In this document: piece by piece, positions 43,431 through 52,097 of the stretch | Layout: each line of letters begins with the position of its first letter | How positions within the stretch are numbered: the stretch's first letter is position 1 | Assembly: GCF_002161355.1 (NCBI RefSeq) | Contig: NZ_NFHL01000003.1 | Coordinates: 1-64,000, forward strand | Length of the DNA stretch: 64,000 nucleotides | Direction of reading: 5' to 3' | DNA from: Lachnoclostridium sp. An76 | GTDB lineage: Bacteria > Bacillota > Clostridia > Lachnospirales > Lachnospiraceae | Program-made: the position numbers and the translations under genes | Notes under the pieces: model-generated | What the model was told of the DNA's origin: nothing | What the model saw: the letters and a program-made list of their open reading frames with translations, nothing else | The model's database searches: none

Positions 43431-44591
43431 TTAAACTCTCCGGCCTCTGCAATGCACCATCAGTCTGGCGCTGATAAAAGCCACGAGAGGAACTGTCAGA
43501 AGTATACCGAAAGAACCAGCCACACTCTGTACCACCTCCAACGCGATGGAGTCCGTATTGATCAGCTGCAGGAAGGGGATATCATAGGTCTGCACCAGGA
43601 TCAGCATGTTAAGAGACGATCCTGCAAATGCCAGGATCAGCGTATTCGCCATGGTTCCCATAGCGTCTCTTCCGATCTGCATTCCGGAGCGGAACAGGCT
43701 GCCCGCAGATGCCTCCGGATTCTGTTCTCTCATCTCCCACACTGACGATGCGATCCCGAGAGATACGTCCATCACAGCGCCCAGTGCGGAGATCAGGACT
43801 CCGCACACAAGCAGCCCGCTGATCTTCAGCCCCCGGTCTGCTCCGTACAGGATCAGGTTTTCTGCCTCCTGCATGTTGAAGCCGTTCATAGGCGAAAGGG
43901 TTCCCACCGCTGCCGCCGCGATCCCTGCCGCGAGCACGCCGCCGACACAGCCGCATACCGCGCACAGCGTCTTTTTCGAATACCCGTTCAAAAAGATCAG
44001 CCCGGCTGCCGCTGACACTGCTGATACCCCGATGGTCACCGGAACTGCCGGGACGCCCCGGATCAGGCACGGGATCAGGATGAACCAGATACAGCCAAGC
44101 GTGAGCAGGAGTCCTGCCAGCGCGCCGACTCCCTTTTTCCCGCCAAGCACTGCCAGCAGTGCGAAAAAGATAAGCAGAAACACGCCCAGCACGATCCCTC
44201 TGTCATAGTTGAACACCGATGCGTAATAAGAACCATCCTCATCCGTCATGATCCGCACAATGATCCGGTCTCCCTGATCCACATCCACGTTGAACAGCGC
44301 GCTCATATAGTTGGTCACTGTCATGATCTCACCCTTATGGTCTCCAGACAAAATCCGGATCTCCAGCTCCTGATCACCCACGCGGCGTCCCTCCGCGTTC
44401 TGATGATCCTCTTGTGCGTTGTCTGCCAGAACTGCCGTGACTTCCGCGGATGCGTACACCAGCCGGCTGGCATCCGACGCAGTCTCATCCTCGTCCATCC
44501 GGCTCAGCCAGACCGCGGTCACCGTCAGAACCGCCAGGACAAGCGCCATAGGAAGCGCCCGGAGCAGTGTATGTAAAATCTTGTCCTTCAT
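43431..44591 (-). CDS. YibE/F-like multi-pass membrane protein
   Basis: 386 residues from ATG 44591 (MKDKILHTLLRALPM), with a longer in-frame start at 44693 considered less likely. A signal-anchor helix, an extracellular part (about 35-135) and seven or eight membrane helices with the family segments GVLISALGAVMDVSLGIAS and GMQIGRDAMGTMANTLILAF are visible. YibE/F function is not established; a transport role is often assumed. The surface PHP protein starts 66 bases downstream, so the two are probably cotranscribed. Confidence 0.85.
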   Translation of the reverse strand: MKDKILHTLLRALPMALVLAVLTVTAVWLSRMDEDETASDASRLVYASAEVTAVLADNAQEDHQNAEGRRVGDQELEIRILSGDHKGEIMTVTNYMSALFNVDVDQGDRIIVRIMTDEDGSYYASVFNYDRGIVLGVFLLIFFALLAVLGGKKGVGALAGLLLTLGCIWFILIPCLIRGVPAVPVTIGVSAVSAAAGLIFLNGYSKKTLCAVCGCVGGVLAAGIAAAAVGTLSPMNGFNMQEAENLILYGADRGLKISGLLVCGVLISALGAVMDVSLGIASSVWEMREQNPEASAGSLFRSGMQIGRDAMGTMANTLILAFAGSSLNMLILVQTYDIPFLQLINTDSIALEVVQSVAGSFGILLTVPLVAFISARLMVHCRGRRV

Positions 44592-44797
44592 AATCCCTGT
44601 ATTCCTTTCCCACAGTAAATTCAGCGCCGATATACAGGGAATGATCCGGCAGATTTCAGCCTGTTGTCCCATAGTATCCGCGCTGTGGTCCATTTGTCTT
44701 TATTTGTTATGTTTTTCATTTTATGCCGCCTTTGTTAAATGTGGCTCTGACTTTCTGTGAAGTTTCATTTAAATTTATGAAAAATCCTGCGGCTGAT

Positions 44798-44853
44798 GAA
44801 AAAAGCGGCGGGCCGAAGAATATTTTTCTATTCTTCGGCCCGCCGCTTTTTTC
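44798..44853. terminator. 25-bp perfect hairpin, bidirectional terminator
   Basis: Arms 44798-44822 and 44829-44853 are perfect mirror images with a 6-base loop, GC-rich in the middle and ending in A6/T6. It overlaps the stop codon of the kinase gene and separates it from the YibE/F operon, which is read in the same direction. Confidence 0.9.
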
Positions 44854-45574
44854 ATTCCCTACCTGTTGGGGAAAAATATTTTTGAAATTCTCCTGCCGCT
44901 TCTGCTGTGTCCCGAAATGCTTCCTCTCTCTCCATCATCCTGCGCAGAAATCCTCTCTGCCCTTCGGAGAGAGGCAGTTCCTCATGCCACGGACGGTCTC
45001 CCTTCCCGGAATATCCCGAATAGAGCAGATAGATCAGCACATTCGCCGTCCGCGCATAGTCAATGCTGAATCTGATATTCCGCCCATCCGCATATCTGGC
45101 AAGACCGAAGTCCAGCAGAGAGAGCTTTTCCCCGTCGTATAACAGATTTGCCGCGCTGACGTCCCCGTGCACCACATTCCTGCCGTGAAGATATTTCAGA
45201 ATATCAAAGAGCTGCGATCCGATCCTGTATATTTCTTCAGGAGAAAAAACTCTTCTCCTCTTAAAAAGCCACTCTTCCAGCGAAGCACCTTCCTTGTATT
45301 CAAGGACATAATAGTAGCCCTGCCGGCAGTTGACCACTCCCAGCAGCTCCGGGACGGCCGGATGGCTCAGGCCGGACAGGATGACCGCCTCATAATGGTT
45401 CTGCTGCCGGTTCTTCCGAAGCATTCTGGGCCGGAATCTTTTCAGAACGACAGTTTTTCCTGTCGGACCATGCGCAAGAAAGCAGACACCGTAGCGTCCG
45501 CTGCCTATGCGGGATGCCACGGTGTACTCTCCGATCTTACTGCTTCGGCCCCCGCGCCGCTTCAGACATATCAT
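44852..45574 (-). CDS. Serine/threonine protein kinase-like protein
   Basis: 240 residues from ATG 45574, which overlaps the stop of the preceding gene (ATGA). The kinase core is recognisable: glycine loop IGSGRYGVCFLA, VVLKRF with the ATP lysine, VVHGDVSAANLL (HGD in place of HRD) and DFGLARY. No membrane helix or PASTA repeats follow, so it is not a PrkC-type receptor. It resembles RIO/lipopolysaccharide-kinase-like small kinases. Coupling to a zinc-ribbon protein suggests a dedicated partner or substrate. Confidence 0.8.
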   Translation of the reverse strand: MICLKRRGGRSSKIGEYTVASRIGSGRYGVCFLAHGPTGKTVVLKRFRPRMLRKNRQQNHYEAVILSGLSHPAVPELLGVVNCRQGYYYVLEYKEGASLEEWLFKRRRVFSPEEIYRIGSQLFDILKYLHGRNVVHGDVSAANLLYDGEKLSLLDFGLARYADGRNIRFSIDYARTANVLIYLLYSGYSGKGDRPWHEELPLSEGQRGFLRRMMEREEAFRDTAEAAGEFQKYFSPTGRE

Positions 45575-46068
45575 CTCTGTACCGGCACGCCGCACTCTGA
45601 ACAGAACTTAGCTCCTGCCGGGAGCGGTCTCCCGCAGTTCGGGCAGAATGATGCATTGGTCTCCATCTTCTCCCCGCAGGAGAGACAGAACCTGGAACCT
45701 GCCGGGACAGAAGCGCCGCACTTCGGGCACACTGCCTGGCCGCCCGCTGCCGGGGCTGTCGGCTGGAATCCCCCCTGTCCCGGATCCGGATATCCCTGAT
45801 TTGGGTATCCCTGGTTCGGATATCCCTGGTTTGGGTATCCCGGATTTGGGTATCCCTGGTTCGGATATCCCTGGTTCGGATACCCCTGGTTTGGATATCC
45901 CTGGTTCGGATACCCCTGGCCATAGTGTCCCCGGGAGCTCCGGGAGCTGAATCCGCTTCCCAGACCGGAAAGCATCCCAAACAGACCTTTTCTCCTGTAA
46001 TGCGCTCCGCCCATATTCGGATCGGGATATCTTCTTCTGCTGCTGGAATGTGAAAAAAATCCGCTCAT
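45571..46068 (-). CDS. Zinc-ribbon protein with tandem GYPNQ repeats
   Basis: 165 residues. A basic Ser/Arg-rich start (1-48) is followed by nine GYPNQ/GYPNP-type pentapeptides (about 50-97) and two C-terminal double-CxxC zinc ribbons (CPKCG...CLSCG and CPNCG...CSECG). No signal peptide or membrane helix is evident. Zinc ribbons of this kind bind nucleic acid or protein; the repeat part is likely disordered. Its stop overlaps the kinase start, so both are made together. Confidence 0.75.
   Translation of the reverse strand: MSGFFSHSSSRRRYPDPNMGGAHYRRKGLFGMLSGLGSGFSSRSSRGHYGQGYPNQGYPNQGYPNQGYPNQGYPNPGYPNQGYPNQGYPNQGYPDPGQGGFQPTAPAAGGQAVCPKCGASVPAGSRFCLSCGEKMETNASFCPNCGRPLPAGAKFCSECGVPVQR
45788..45922. 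repeat. Nine tandem 15-bp units coding GYPNQ
   Basis: Units read GGATATCCCTGGTTY or GGGTATCCCTGGTTY on the plus strand with a few substitutions. The number of copies may vary between strains without breaking the frame. Confidence 0.85.
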
Positions 46069-46236
46069 ATCTTATTTCCTCCTGACTGTCAGTTCGTTGT
46101 ACCTAATATACCGTACTGTCTCTGCACATAGCAAGCGCGGTCAGATAATTTTCACAGTTTCTTTACAATGGATGTGCCCCGGCACGCTGAAATGTGATAT
46201 ACTTAACTCCAGTCTGCAAAGGAGGTTTTATATTTT

Positions 46237-47175
46237 ATGAAAATCGTATTTTTAGACGCCAGCACGCTTGGCGATGACATTGATTACTCACAGTTCGAAC
46301 AGCTCGGGGAGGTCGTCAGATATCCCTTCACTTCTTCGGAAGAAGCGCCTGCACGGGTCACAGACGCTGATGTCCTGGTCGTGAACAAAGTACTGGTCAA
46401 CAGACAGACGATCGCGGATGCCAAAAATCTGAAACTCGTCTGCGTGACTGCAACCGGCACGAACAATCTTGACAAAGACTATCTCGCGGAACGCGGGATC
46501 GAATGGCGCAATGTGGCAGGGTACTCCACGGAGTCCGTGGCGCAGCACACCTTTGCCATGCTCTTTTATTTAATGGAAAACCTTCGCTATTATGATGATT
46601 ACGTCAAAAGCGGCAGCTACATTAACGATCGGATCTTTACCCATTTTGCCCGCACGTTCCACGAACTCAAGGGCATGACATGGGGGATCCTCGGCCTGGG
46701 CGCGATCGGCCGCCGTGTAGCGGATATCGCAGGGCTTTTCGGGGCCAGGGTCATTTACTACTCCGCATCCGGCGCTCCCGCGCAGGAAGGGTATCACCAG
46801 GTGGATCTGGATACTCTGCTGTCAGAGTCTGATATCCTGTCCATCCACGCTCCGCTCAACGAATACACAGAAGGGCTGATGGACAAAGATGCTTTCTGCA
46901 AAATGAAGTCTGACGCCATCCTCCTGAATCTGGGGAGAGGGCCTATCATCAATGAAGCGGACCTTGCCGATGCTCTGAATGCAGGCGAGATCAGGGCGGC
47001 TGGTCTGGACGTGCTCTCCGTGGAGCCTATGGCAATGGACAGCCCGCTGTTAAATGTAAAAGATAAGGACAGGCTTTTCATCACACCACACATCGCCTGG
47101 GCAACGATCGAAGCGAGGCAGAGGCTGATGAAGATCATCGCGGGACAGATAGAGGAATTTATGGAGGCACGTTAA
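46237..47175 (+). CDS. D-2-hydroxyacid dehydrogenase (NAD-dependent)
   Basis: 312 residues. The NAD-binding GLGAIGRRVA (about 151-160), catalytic Arg in NLGRGPIINEADL, Glu in GLDVLSVEP and His in TPHIAWAT are all present. The family reduces 2-oxo acids or oxidises D-2-hydroxy acids (glycerate, lactate, 3-phosphoglycerate); lack of an ACT domain and the short size favour hydroxypyruvate/glycerate or similar substrates. AAAGGAGG lies eleven bases before the ATG and an extended -10 TGTGATATACT (46194-46204) just upstream. Confidence 0.9.
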   Translation: MKIVFLDASTLGDDIDYSQFEQLGEVVRYPFTSSEEAPARVTDADVLVVNKVLVNRQTIADAKNLKLVCVTATGTNNLDKDYLAERGIEWRNVAGYSTESVAQHTFAMLFYLMENLRYYDDYVKSGSYINDRIFTHFARTFHELKGMTWGILGLGAIGRRVADIAGLFGARVIYYSASGAPAQEGYHQVDLDTLLSESDILSIHAPLNEYTEGLMDKDAFCKMKSDAILLNLGRGPIINEADLADALNAGEIRAAGLDVLSVEPMAMDSPLLNVKDKDRLFITPHIAWATIEARQRLMKIIAGQIEEFMEAR

Positions 47176-47400
47176 GACGGCCGCAATGAGCAGCGCACCT
47201 CGATTCCGCTCCGCTTCATCTCGGTCGCGGCATTCGCCGCATGGTAAGTCCAAGACGGCCGCAGTGAGCAGCGCACCTCGATTCCGCTCCGCTTCATCTC
47301 GGTCGCGGCATTCGCCGCATGGTAAGTCCAAGACGGCCGCAATGAGCAGCGCACCTCGATTCCGCTCCGCTTCATCTCGGTCGCGGCATTCGCCGCATGG
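47176..47400. repeat. 78-bp tandem repeat, 2.9 copies
   Basis: Units begin at 47176, 47254 and 47332 and are nearly identical (one A/G difference seen). Each contains the dyad GCGGCATTCGCCGC. Because 78 is a multiple of three, long open frames run through on both strands, but none has a start or composition suggesting a gene. It begins directly at the dehydrogenase stop codon. Confidence 0.9.
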
Positions 47401-47464
47401 AAAATAAGAAGAAAGGTCCCAGGGAAATGCGAGCACTTCCCTGGGACCTTTCTTCTTATTTTCC
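47399..47464. terminator. 28-bp perfect hairpin at the end of the repeat array
   Basis: Arms 47399-47426 and 47437-47464 are exact mirror images with a 10-base loop and A/T-rich ends. It can stop transcription from the dehydrogenase side and from the tRNA side. Confidence 0.85.
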
Positions 47465-47540
47465 GCGCTTCTCATTGCTACACGTAAAAAACCGCCGTCC
47501 CCGCGGCTCGCAATGTCCGCAAAAACAGCGATTTCTAAGT

Positions 47541-47612
47541 GCGCGATCAGGGGTTCGAACCCTGGACACCCTGATTAAGAGTCAGGTGCTCTACCAACTG
47601 AGCTAATCGCGC
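47541..47612 (-). tRNA. tRNA-Lys (anticodon CTT)
   Basis: 72 bases on the minus strand. The 7-bp acceptor stem GCGCGAT/ATCGCGC, D arm TAGCTCAGTTGGTAGAGCA, anticodon stem CTGA/TCAG with loop CTCTTAA (anticodon CTT) and T arm CAGGG-TTCGAAC-CCCTG are complete. The CCA end is not encoded. Confidence 0.95.
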
Positions 47613-47625
47613 TTATTCACTTTTG

Positions 47626-47681
47626 TTATCCCTAACGGATAACGCAAGTGATATTATATACGACACTTTTCAAAAATGCAA
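47626..47681 (-). promoter_or_regulatory. tRNA-Lys promoter and leader hairpin
   Basis: TTGCAT (47681-47676), 17 bases, TATAAT (47658-47653) on the minus strand. The short leader contains a perfect hairpin GTTATCC-GTTAG-GGATAAC (47626-47644) ahead of the mature tRNA, perhaps a processing element. Confidence 0.75.
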
Positions 47682-47705
47682 GCGTTTTTTTACATTTTTT
47701 TAATA

Positions 47706-47864
47706 TTATCGCATATTTTTTTTATCGTCGCCGTGACAGAAGCCGGAATTTAGGATTTTACACACTTCCTGCATGGATTTTCTGATGCATAACACCTGCC
47801 TGTTCAGGCATGGCCGGCAATAAAACATTTCTTTTACACATGTTTTCCATCTTTTCCTCTTCAT
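47706..47864 (-). CDS. Possible 52-residue cysteine-rich basic protein
   Basis: A frame from ATG 47864 (MKRKRWKTCVKEMFYCRPC...) to TAA 47706 has five or more cysteines including CRPC and a GGGGG ribosome-site-like run. It lies downstream of trmB on the same strand and upstream of the tRNA promoter. No family is recognised. The rest of the 47613-47939 gap holds only the tRNA promoter. It may be a chance frame. Confidence 0.3.
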   Translation of the reverse strand: MKRKRWKTCVKEMFYCRPCLNRQVLCIRKSMQEVCKILNSGFCHGDDKKNMR

Positions 47865-47939
47865 CGGCGCCCCCGTCCCGCAGCAAGACTATACACTATT
47901 ATATGCATCGGATACGAAAATGGTGCGCGCTGTGCGCCC

Positions 47940-48590
47940 TTACCTGCGCACAGCGATCAGTTTGTTGATGGGATTCCCTTTCTGGGAAAATTTTTCCTCA
48001 TACTCTGTCATGATATTGCCTTTGTTCATCTCCTCATTGTGGTGCAGGTCATAGGTGAATGCCTGCAGGGTCCATGCAGCCTCTTTGATCTGCTCCAGGG
48101 AGAAGTTAAAAAGCGCTGTATTGTCTGTCTTGAATTCCACGAGCCCGCCCTGCGTGAGCACCTTCTCATATCTCTCCAGGAATTCCACGGATGTGAGGCG
48201 CCGTTTTGCGTGCCGCGCTTTTGGCCACGGGTCCGAGAAATTCAGGTAGATACGGTCTACCTCTCCCTCCGCGAACACATCCGCGATATCCCTTGCGTCC
48301 ATGCAAACGAACCTGACGTTTTTCAGTTCCCGGAATTCCTCTGTATCGAATTTTTCCACTGCGCGCAGCAGGACGCTGGAATAGCGCTCAATGCCGATAA
48401 AATTGATATCCGGATGCTCCTTCGCCATATTCAGGATGAAGCGCCCCTTCCCCATCCCGATCTCGATGTGGATGGGCCTTTTATTTCCAAAGACCTGGCG
48501 CCAGCATCCCCTCTGGTCTTCCGGTCTCTTTATGACAATGGGATGAGCCTGGATCGTGCCCTCTGCTCTCGGTATATTTCTCAGTCTCAT
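47940..48590 (-). CDS. trmB: tRNA (guanine-N7-)-methyltransferase
   Basis: 216 residues. HIEIGMGKGRFI (about 41-52) is the AdoMet site; GIERYSSVLLRA, VRFVCMDARDI, NFSDPWPKARHAKRRL and TDNTALFNF complete the TrmB signature. It methylates G46 of tRNA. GGGGAGG precedes the ATG. It is divergent from the V-ATPase operon. Confidence 0.96.
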   Translation of the reverse strand: MRLRNIPRAEGTIQAHPIVIKRPEDQRGCWRQVFGNKRPIHIEIGMGKGRFILNMAKEHPDINFIGIERYSSVLLRAVEKFDTEEFRELKNVRFVCMDARDIADVFAEGEVDRIYLNFSDPWPKARHAKRRLTSVEFLERYEKVLTQGGLVEFKTDNTALFNFSLEQIKEAAWTLQAFTYDLHHNEEMNKGNIMTEYEEKFSQKGNPINKLIAVRR

Positions 48591-48709
48591 GAATAGTCCT
48601 CCCCTTATTTAACAAAACTAGAAACATGTTCCATGGGAACGCTATCATAATAGCACGAAAACCGCTTAAATGTGAACCATCAGAATGACCATTATAACGA
48701 TTTCTTTAC

Positions 48710-48737
48710 TTGCTTTTTTGGCGAAAAGGTGTATGAT
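48710..48737 (+). promoter_or_regulatory. Possible promoter of the V-ATPase operon
   Basis: TTGCTT (48710-48715), 16 bases, TATGAT (48732-48737). A second possibility uses TTGGCG with TATATT at 48743-48748. The first gene starts about 35 bases downstream with AGAGGAGG. Confidence 0.45.
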
Positions 48738-48776
48738 AAAGTATATTAGCATTTTCTCACAAAGAGGAGGCTTTTT

Positions 48777-49088
48777 ATGGACTCTATTGTAAACAAATTG
48801 ACGGAAATCGAGGACGCTGCATCCGCTATCGTTGCGCATGCCGAAACTCAGAAGGAAGTCCTGGACAGGGAATATGACGAAAAACGCAGGGCTTTTGACG
48901 CGGATCTGGAGAAGCAGACGCAGGCGCGCATCAATGCCATCCGGGATGAGTTGGAGAAGAATACTTCCGGTATCCTTGACAGCCAGAACGGGGCGAGCAC
49001 GGAAACGATCCGCGCGCTTCAGAAAGAATATGAAGAAAAGCATACCGAATACGCCCACGAGATCCTGCGCAGGATCACCGAGGTGTAG
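48777..49088 (+). CDS. V-type ATPase peripheral stalk subunit G/H
   Basis: 103 residues, almost wholly charged coiled coil (about 20-95), as in the small stalk subunit that pairs with E in archaeal/V-type ATPases. The position as first gene of the operon is typical. GAGGAGG lies before the ATG. Sequence alone is weak because coiled coils look alike; context makes the call. Confidence 0.8.
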   Translation: MDSIVNKLTEIEDAASAIVAHAETQKEVLDREYDEKRRAFDADLEKQTQARINAIRDELEKNTSGILDSQNGASTETIRALQKEYEEKHTEYAHEILRRITEV

Positions 49089-49091
49089 CCT

Positions 49092-50138
49092 ATGGGGAAT
49101 TTACTTGAATACAGCGGGATCGTGACAAAGATCCGGGCCATGGAGGCAAAGCTTTTGTCGCCGGGGCAGTTCACAGAGATCGCGAACCTGGGCAGCGTGC
49201 CTGAGATCGTGGATTACCTGATAAAGAACACTGCATACGCTGACGTCCTGGAGACGCTGGAGGAGGACCAGATCCACAGAGGTAATATAGAAAAAGTCCT
49301 GATCCAGTCGCTCTACCACGATTACACGAAAATCTACCGATTCTGCGGGCAGAAGCAGCGGAGGTTCATGAAGCTGATCCTGAAAAATTATGAGATTGAC
49401 CTGATCAACTACTGCCTGCGCATTGTGATCAACCATTACAGGCAGCCCTTTGACCTGAATTATAAAAAGGCGTTTTTCGACAGGTACTCTCAGATCTCGA
49501 TCGAGAAGCTCATCACCTCGCGGACAACGGATGAGCTGGTAGAGAACCTGAAGGGCACTGAATATTACGCTCCGCTGAAAAAGCTGAAGGACTCACAGAA
49601 TGTCACGCTGTACGATTACAACCTGACCCTGGACCTGTATTTCTACACTTCCACATGGAGGGAGCAGAAAAAAGTCCTCAAGAAAAAGGACCTGGAACTC
49701 TTCATGCGCGACCGCGGTTCAAAGATCGACCTGCTGAACCTGCAGTGGATCTACCGGGCAAAGAAATATTATAATATGAAGCCCGCCGACATCTACCTGA
49801 TGCTCATCCCGATCCACTATAAACTGTCAACCGACCTGGTCAAGGAGCTGGTAGAGGCTCCGGGACTGGAAGAATTCGAGGCAGCCGTGGCGCGGACCTA
49901 TTATGCCCGCCACTATAACTTCCACCAGGACCTGACCATTGAACAGATGTATGCGGACTGCCTGCATCATCTGTATACAGTCGACCGCCGCCGGGATCCC
50001 TATTCCCTGGCTGCGATCAACACCTATCTCTTCCTGAAGGAAGAGGAAATCAATAAGCTGACCACCGCCATGGAATGCGTACGCTACGGCTTAAGCCCCG
50101 GCGAGACGGCAGCTTACGTTGGAGGTAAGACCCAATGA
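49092..50138 (+). CDS. ntpC: V-type ATPase subunit C (d-type)
   Basis: 348 residues, all-helical, the funnel-shaped subunit that links the central shaft to the membrane ring. TKIRAMEAKLLSPGQF near the start and YDYNLTLDLYFY in the middle match the NtpC/vma6 family. It starts three bases after the G/H stop and overlaps the subunit I gene by 4 bases. Confidence 0.9.
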   Translation: MGNLLEYSGIVTKIRAMEAKLLSPGQFTEIANLGSVPEIVDYLIKNTAYADVLETLEEDQIHRGNIEKVLIQSLYHDYTKIYRFCGQKQRRFMKLILKNYEIDLINYCLRIVINHYRQPFDLNYKKAFFDRYSQISIEKLITSRTTDELVENLKGTEYYAPLKKLKDSQNVTLYDYNLTLDLYFYTSTWREQKKVLKKKDLELFMRDRGSKIDLLNLQWIYRAKKYYNMKPADIYLMLIPIHYKLSTDLVKELVEAPGLEEFEAAVARTYYARHYNFHQDLTIEQMYADCLHHLYTVDRRRDPYSLAAINTYLFLKEEEINKLTTAMECVRYGLSPGETAAYVGGKTQ

Positions 50139-52078
50139 TCGTTAAAATGAAATTCATCAATATCTCCGGTCCGAGGAACGACATTGACCGGGTCACTGAC
50201 CTGTATCTCTCTCGCTATGAGATCCAGCTCGAATCCGCCCTGTCCGAACTCAAGACCGTGGACAACTTAAGGCCTTTCGTGGAGCTCAACCCCTACCGGG
50301 ACGCGCTCGCCAAAGCGACTGAGTTCGTGGGCTATCTTCCGAATGCGGACGATGTGGTCCCGGATACGAAAATGGGGCTGGACGACATGTTCGAGGTCGT
50401 GCGCAAGGCAAAGGAAGACTACCAGGAACTTCAGGAAAAGAAAGAAAAACTGAAAAAGAAGATCGAAGAGCTTCGTGCGAAACAACAGGTCATCGCGCCT
50501 TTCCGTCCGCTGGACTGCGATCTCCACAAGGTGCTGCATTACCGGTACATCACATATCGGTTCGGACGCATTGCGGTAGAATTCTACCACAAGATGCAGA
50601 AGTATCTCATGGATGATCTGAAAGCCATTTTTGTAGAGGGCGAACGGGATGAAAGTTTCGTGTACGGGGCTTATTTTGTTGCCCCCGCGGAAGCGCAGAA
50701 GGTGGATGCCGTGTTCCGCTCCCTGCACTTCGAGCGGATCGAGCTAAAGGACGAGTTCGAAGGGACGCCGGCCTATGCCCACCAGTCTCTGGAACGGGAG
50801 ATCGCCCGGGTGAACCTTGAGATCGACGACCTGGACAAAAAGGCAGGGGAGATGCTCGCTGACCGCGCGCCGCAGCTGGTGGCGGCCCGGAACCGGCTGG
50901 AAGAGCTCTCCAATAATTTCGACGTCCGCAAGCTCGCGGCCCGCATGGAGGACAATCAGGAAGACTATTACATCCTCTGCGGATGGATGGCAGAGGACGA
51001 TGTGGAGAAATTCGTGGAAGAAGTCAAGGACGACGACAAAGTATTCGTCGTCGTGGAGGACGACCACGACGCATACTTCGGGGAACCGCCCACAAAGCTG
51101 GAAAACCCGAAGATCTTCAAACCTTTTGAGATGTTTGTACAGATGTACGGGCTTCCCGCACATAACGAAATGGACCCGACTGTTTTCGTCGGCCTGACCT
51201 ACTCCTTCATCTTCGGCGTCATGTTCGGGGATGTGGGACAGGGGCTCCTCCTCCTGATCGGCGGCGCCCTGATCTACCACTTTAAGAAAGCCCCGCTCGC
51301 CGGGATCATTGCCACGGCAGGCGTATTTTCCACGATATTCGGATTCATGTTCGGCAGTATCTTCGGATTCGAGGACGTGATACCCGCCCTGTGGATGCGG
51401 CCCATTGACCATATGACCACGCTTCCCTTCCTGGGCAAGCTGAACACGGTGTTCATCGTGGCTGTGGCTTTCGGCATGTTCCTGATCATGGTGGCAATGG
51501 TGCTCCATATCGTCAACGCGCTGAAGAGCAAAGATATCGAGGGCGCCTGGTTTGACCCCAACGGTGTGGCAGGACTTGTATTTTACATCGCAGCAGTCGT
51601 GACCATCGTCCTGTTTATGACAGGCAGACCGCTGCCCGGCGGCATCATCATGGGCATCATGTTCGGCGTGCCCCTGCTGCTCATCCTCTTCCGCGAGCCC
51701 ATCACAAGGGCGATCCAGAAGAGAGCCGACAAAATGGAGACCGGGAAGGCGATGTTTATCGTACAGGGATTTTTCGAAATGTTCGAGACGCTTTTGAGCT
51801 ACTTCTCAAACACCATCTCCTTCATCCGTATCGGCGCTTTCGCGGTCAGCCATGCGGCGATCATGGAAGTGGTCCTGCAGCTCGCAGGCGCGGAGAGCGG
51901 GAATCCGAACTGGCTGGGCGTGATCTTCGGCAACCTGTTCGTGTGCGGATTTGAGGGACTGATCGTGGGCATCCAGGTGCTCCGTCTGGAATATTACGAG
52001 ATGTTCAGCCGCTTCTACAAAGGCAGCGGCCATGCATTTGACCCATATACAAAAAAGAACACAAAGAAAAGCAAATAA
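50135..52078 (+). CDS. ntpI: V-type ATPase membrane subunit I (a-type)
   Basis: 647 residues. The N-terminal half (about 1-330) is a cytoplasmic coiled-coil arm; the C-terminal half has about eight membrane helices, with the family motifs PTVFVGLTYSFIFGVMFGDVGQG and ISFIRIGAFAVSHAAI. The essential arginine is in GIQVLRLEYYEMF. It forms the ion half-channels beside the K ring and anchors the stalks. Confidence 0.94.
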   Translation: MIVKMKFINISGPRNDIDRVTDLYLSRYEIQLESALSELKTVDNLRPFVELNPYRDALAKATEFVGYLPNADDVVPDTKMGLDDMFEVVRKAKEDYQELQEKKEKLKKKIEELRAKQQVIAPFRPLDCDLHKVLHYRYITYRFGRIAVEFYHKMQKYLMDDLKAIFVEGERDESFVYGAYFVAPAEAQKVDAVFRSLHFERIELKDEFEGTPAYAHQSLEREIARVNLEIDDLDKKAGEMLADRAPQLVAARNRLEELSNNFDVRKLAARMEDNQEDYYILCGWMAEDDVEKFVEEVKDDDKVFVVVEDDHDAYFGEPPTKLENPKIFKPFEMFVQMYGLPAHNEMDPTVFVGLTYSFIFGVMFGDVGQGLLLLIGGALIYHFKKAPLAGIIATAGVFSTIFGFMFGSIFGFEDVIPALWMRPIDHMTTLPFLGKLNTVFIVAVAFGMFLIMVAMVLHIVNALKSKDIEGAWFDPNGVAGLVFYIAAVVTIVLFMTGRPLPGGIIMGIMFGVPLLLILFREPITRAIQKRADKMETGKAMFIVQGFFEMFETLLSYFSNTISFIRIGAFAVSHAAIMEVVLQLAGAESGNPNWLGVIFGNLFVCGFEGLIVGIQVLRLEYYEMFSRFYKGSGHAFDPYTKKNTKKSK

Positions 52079-52097
52079 AAATCAGGAGGATTTTACC

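Noticed and set aside
45788-45922. Minisatellite-like array considered as CRISPR or non-coding
   Set aside because: The 15-bp units keep the reading frame of the zinc-ribbon protein and have no spacers.
47176-47400. CRISPR array
   Set aside because: Units are contiguous 78-bp repeats without spacers, and no cas genes are in the window.
47050-47475. Minus-strand frame with 26-residue repeats across the 78-bp array
   Set aside because: Open only because the unit length is divisible by three; it covers the terminator hairpin and continues antisense into the dehydrogenase gene.
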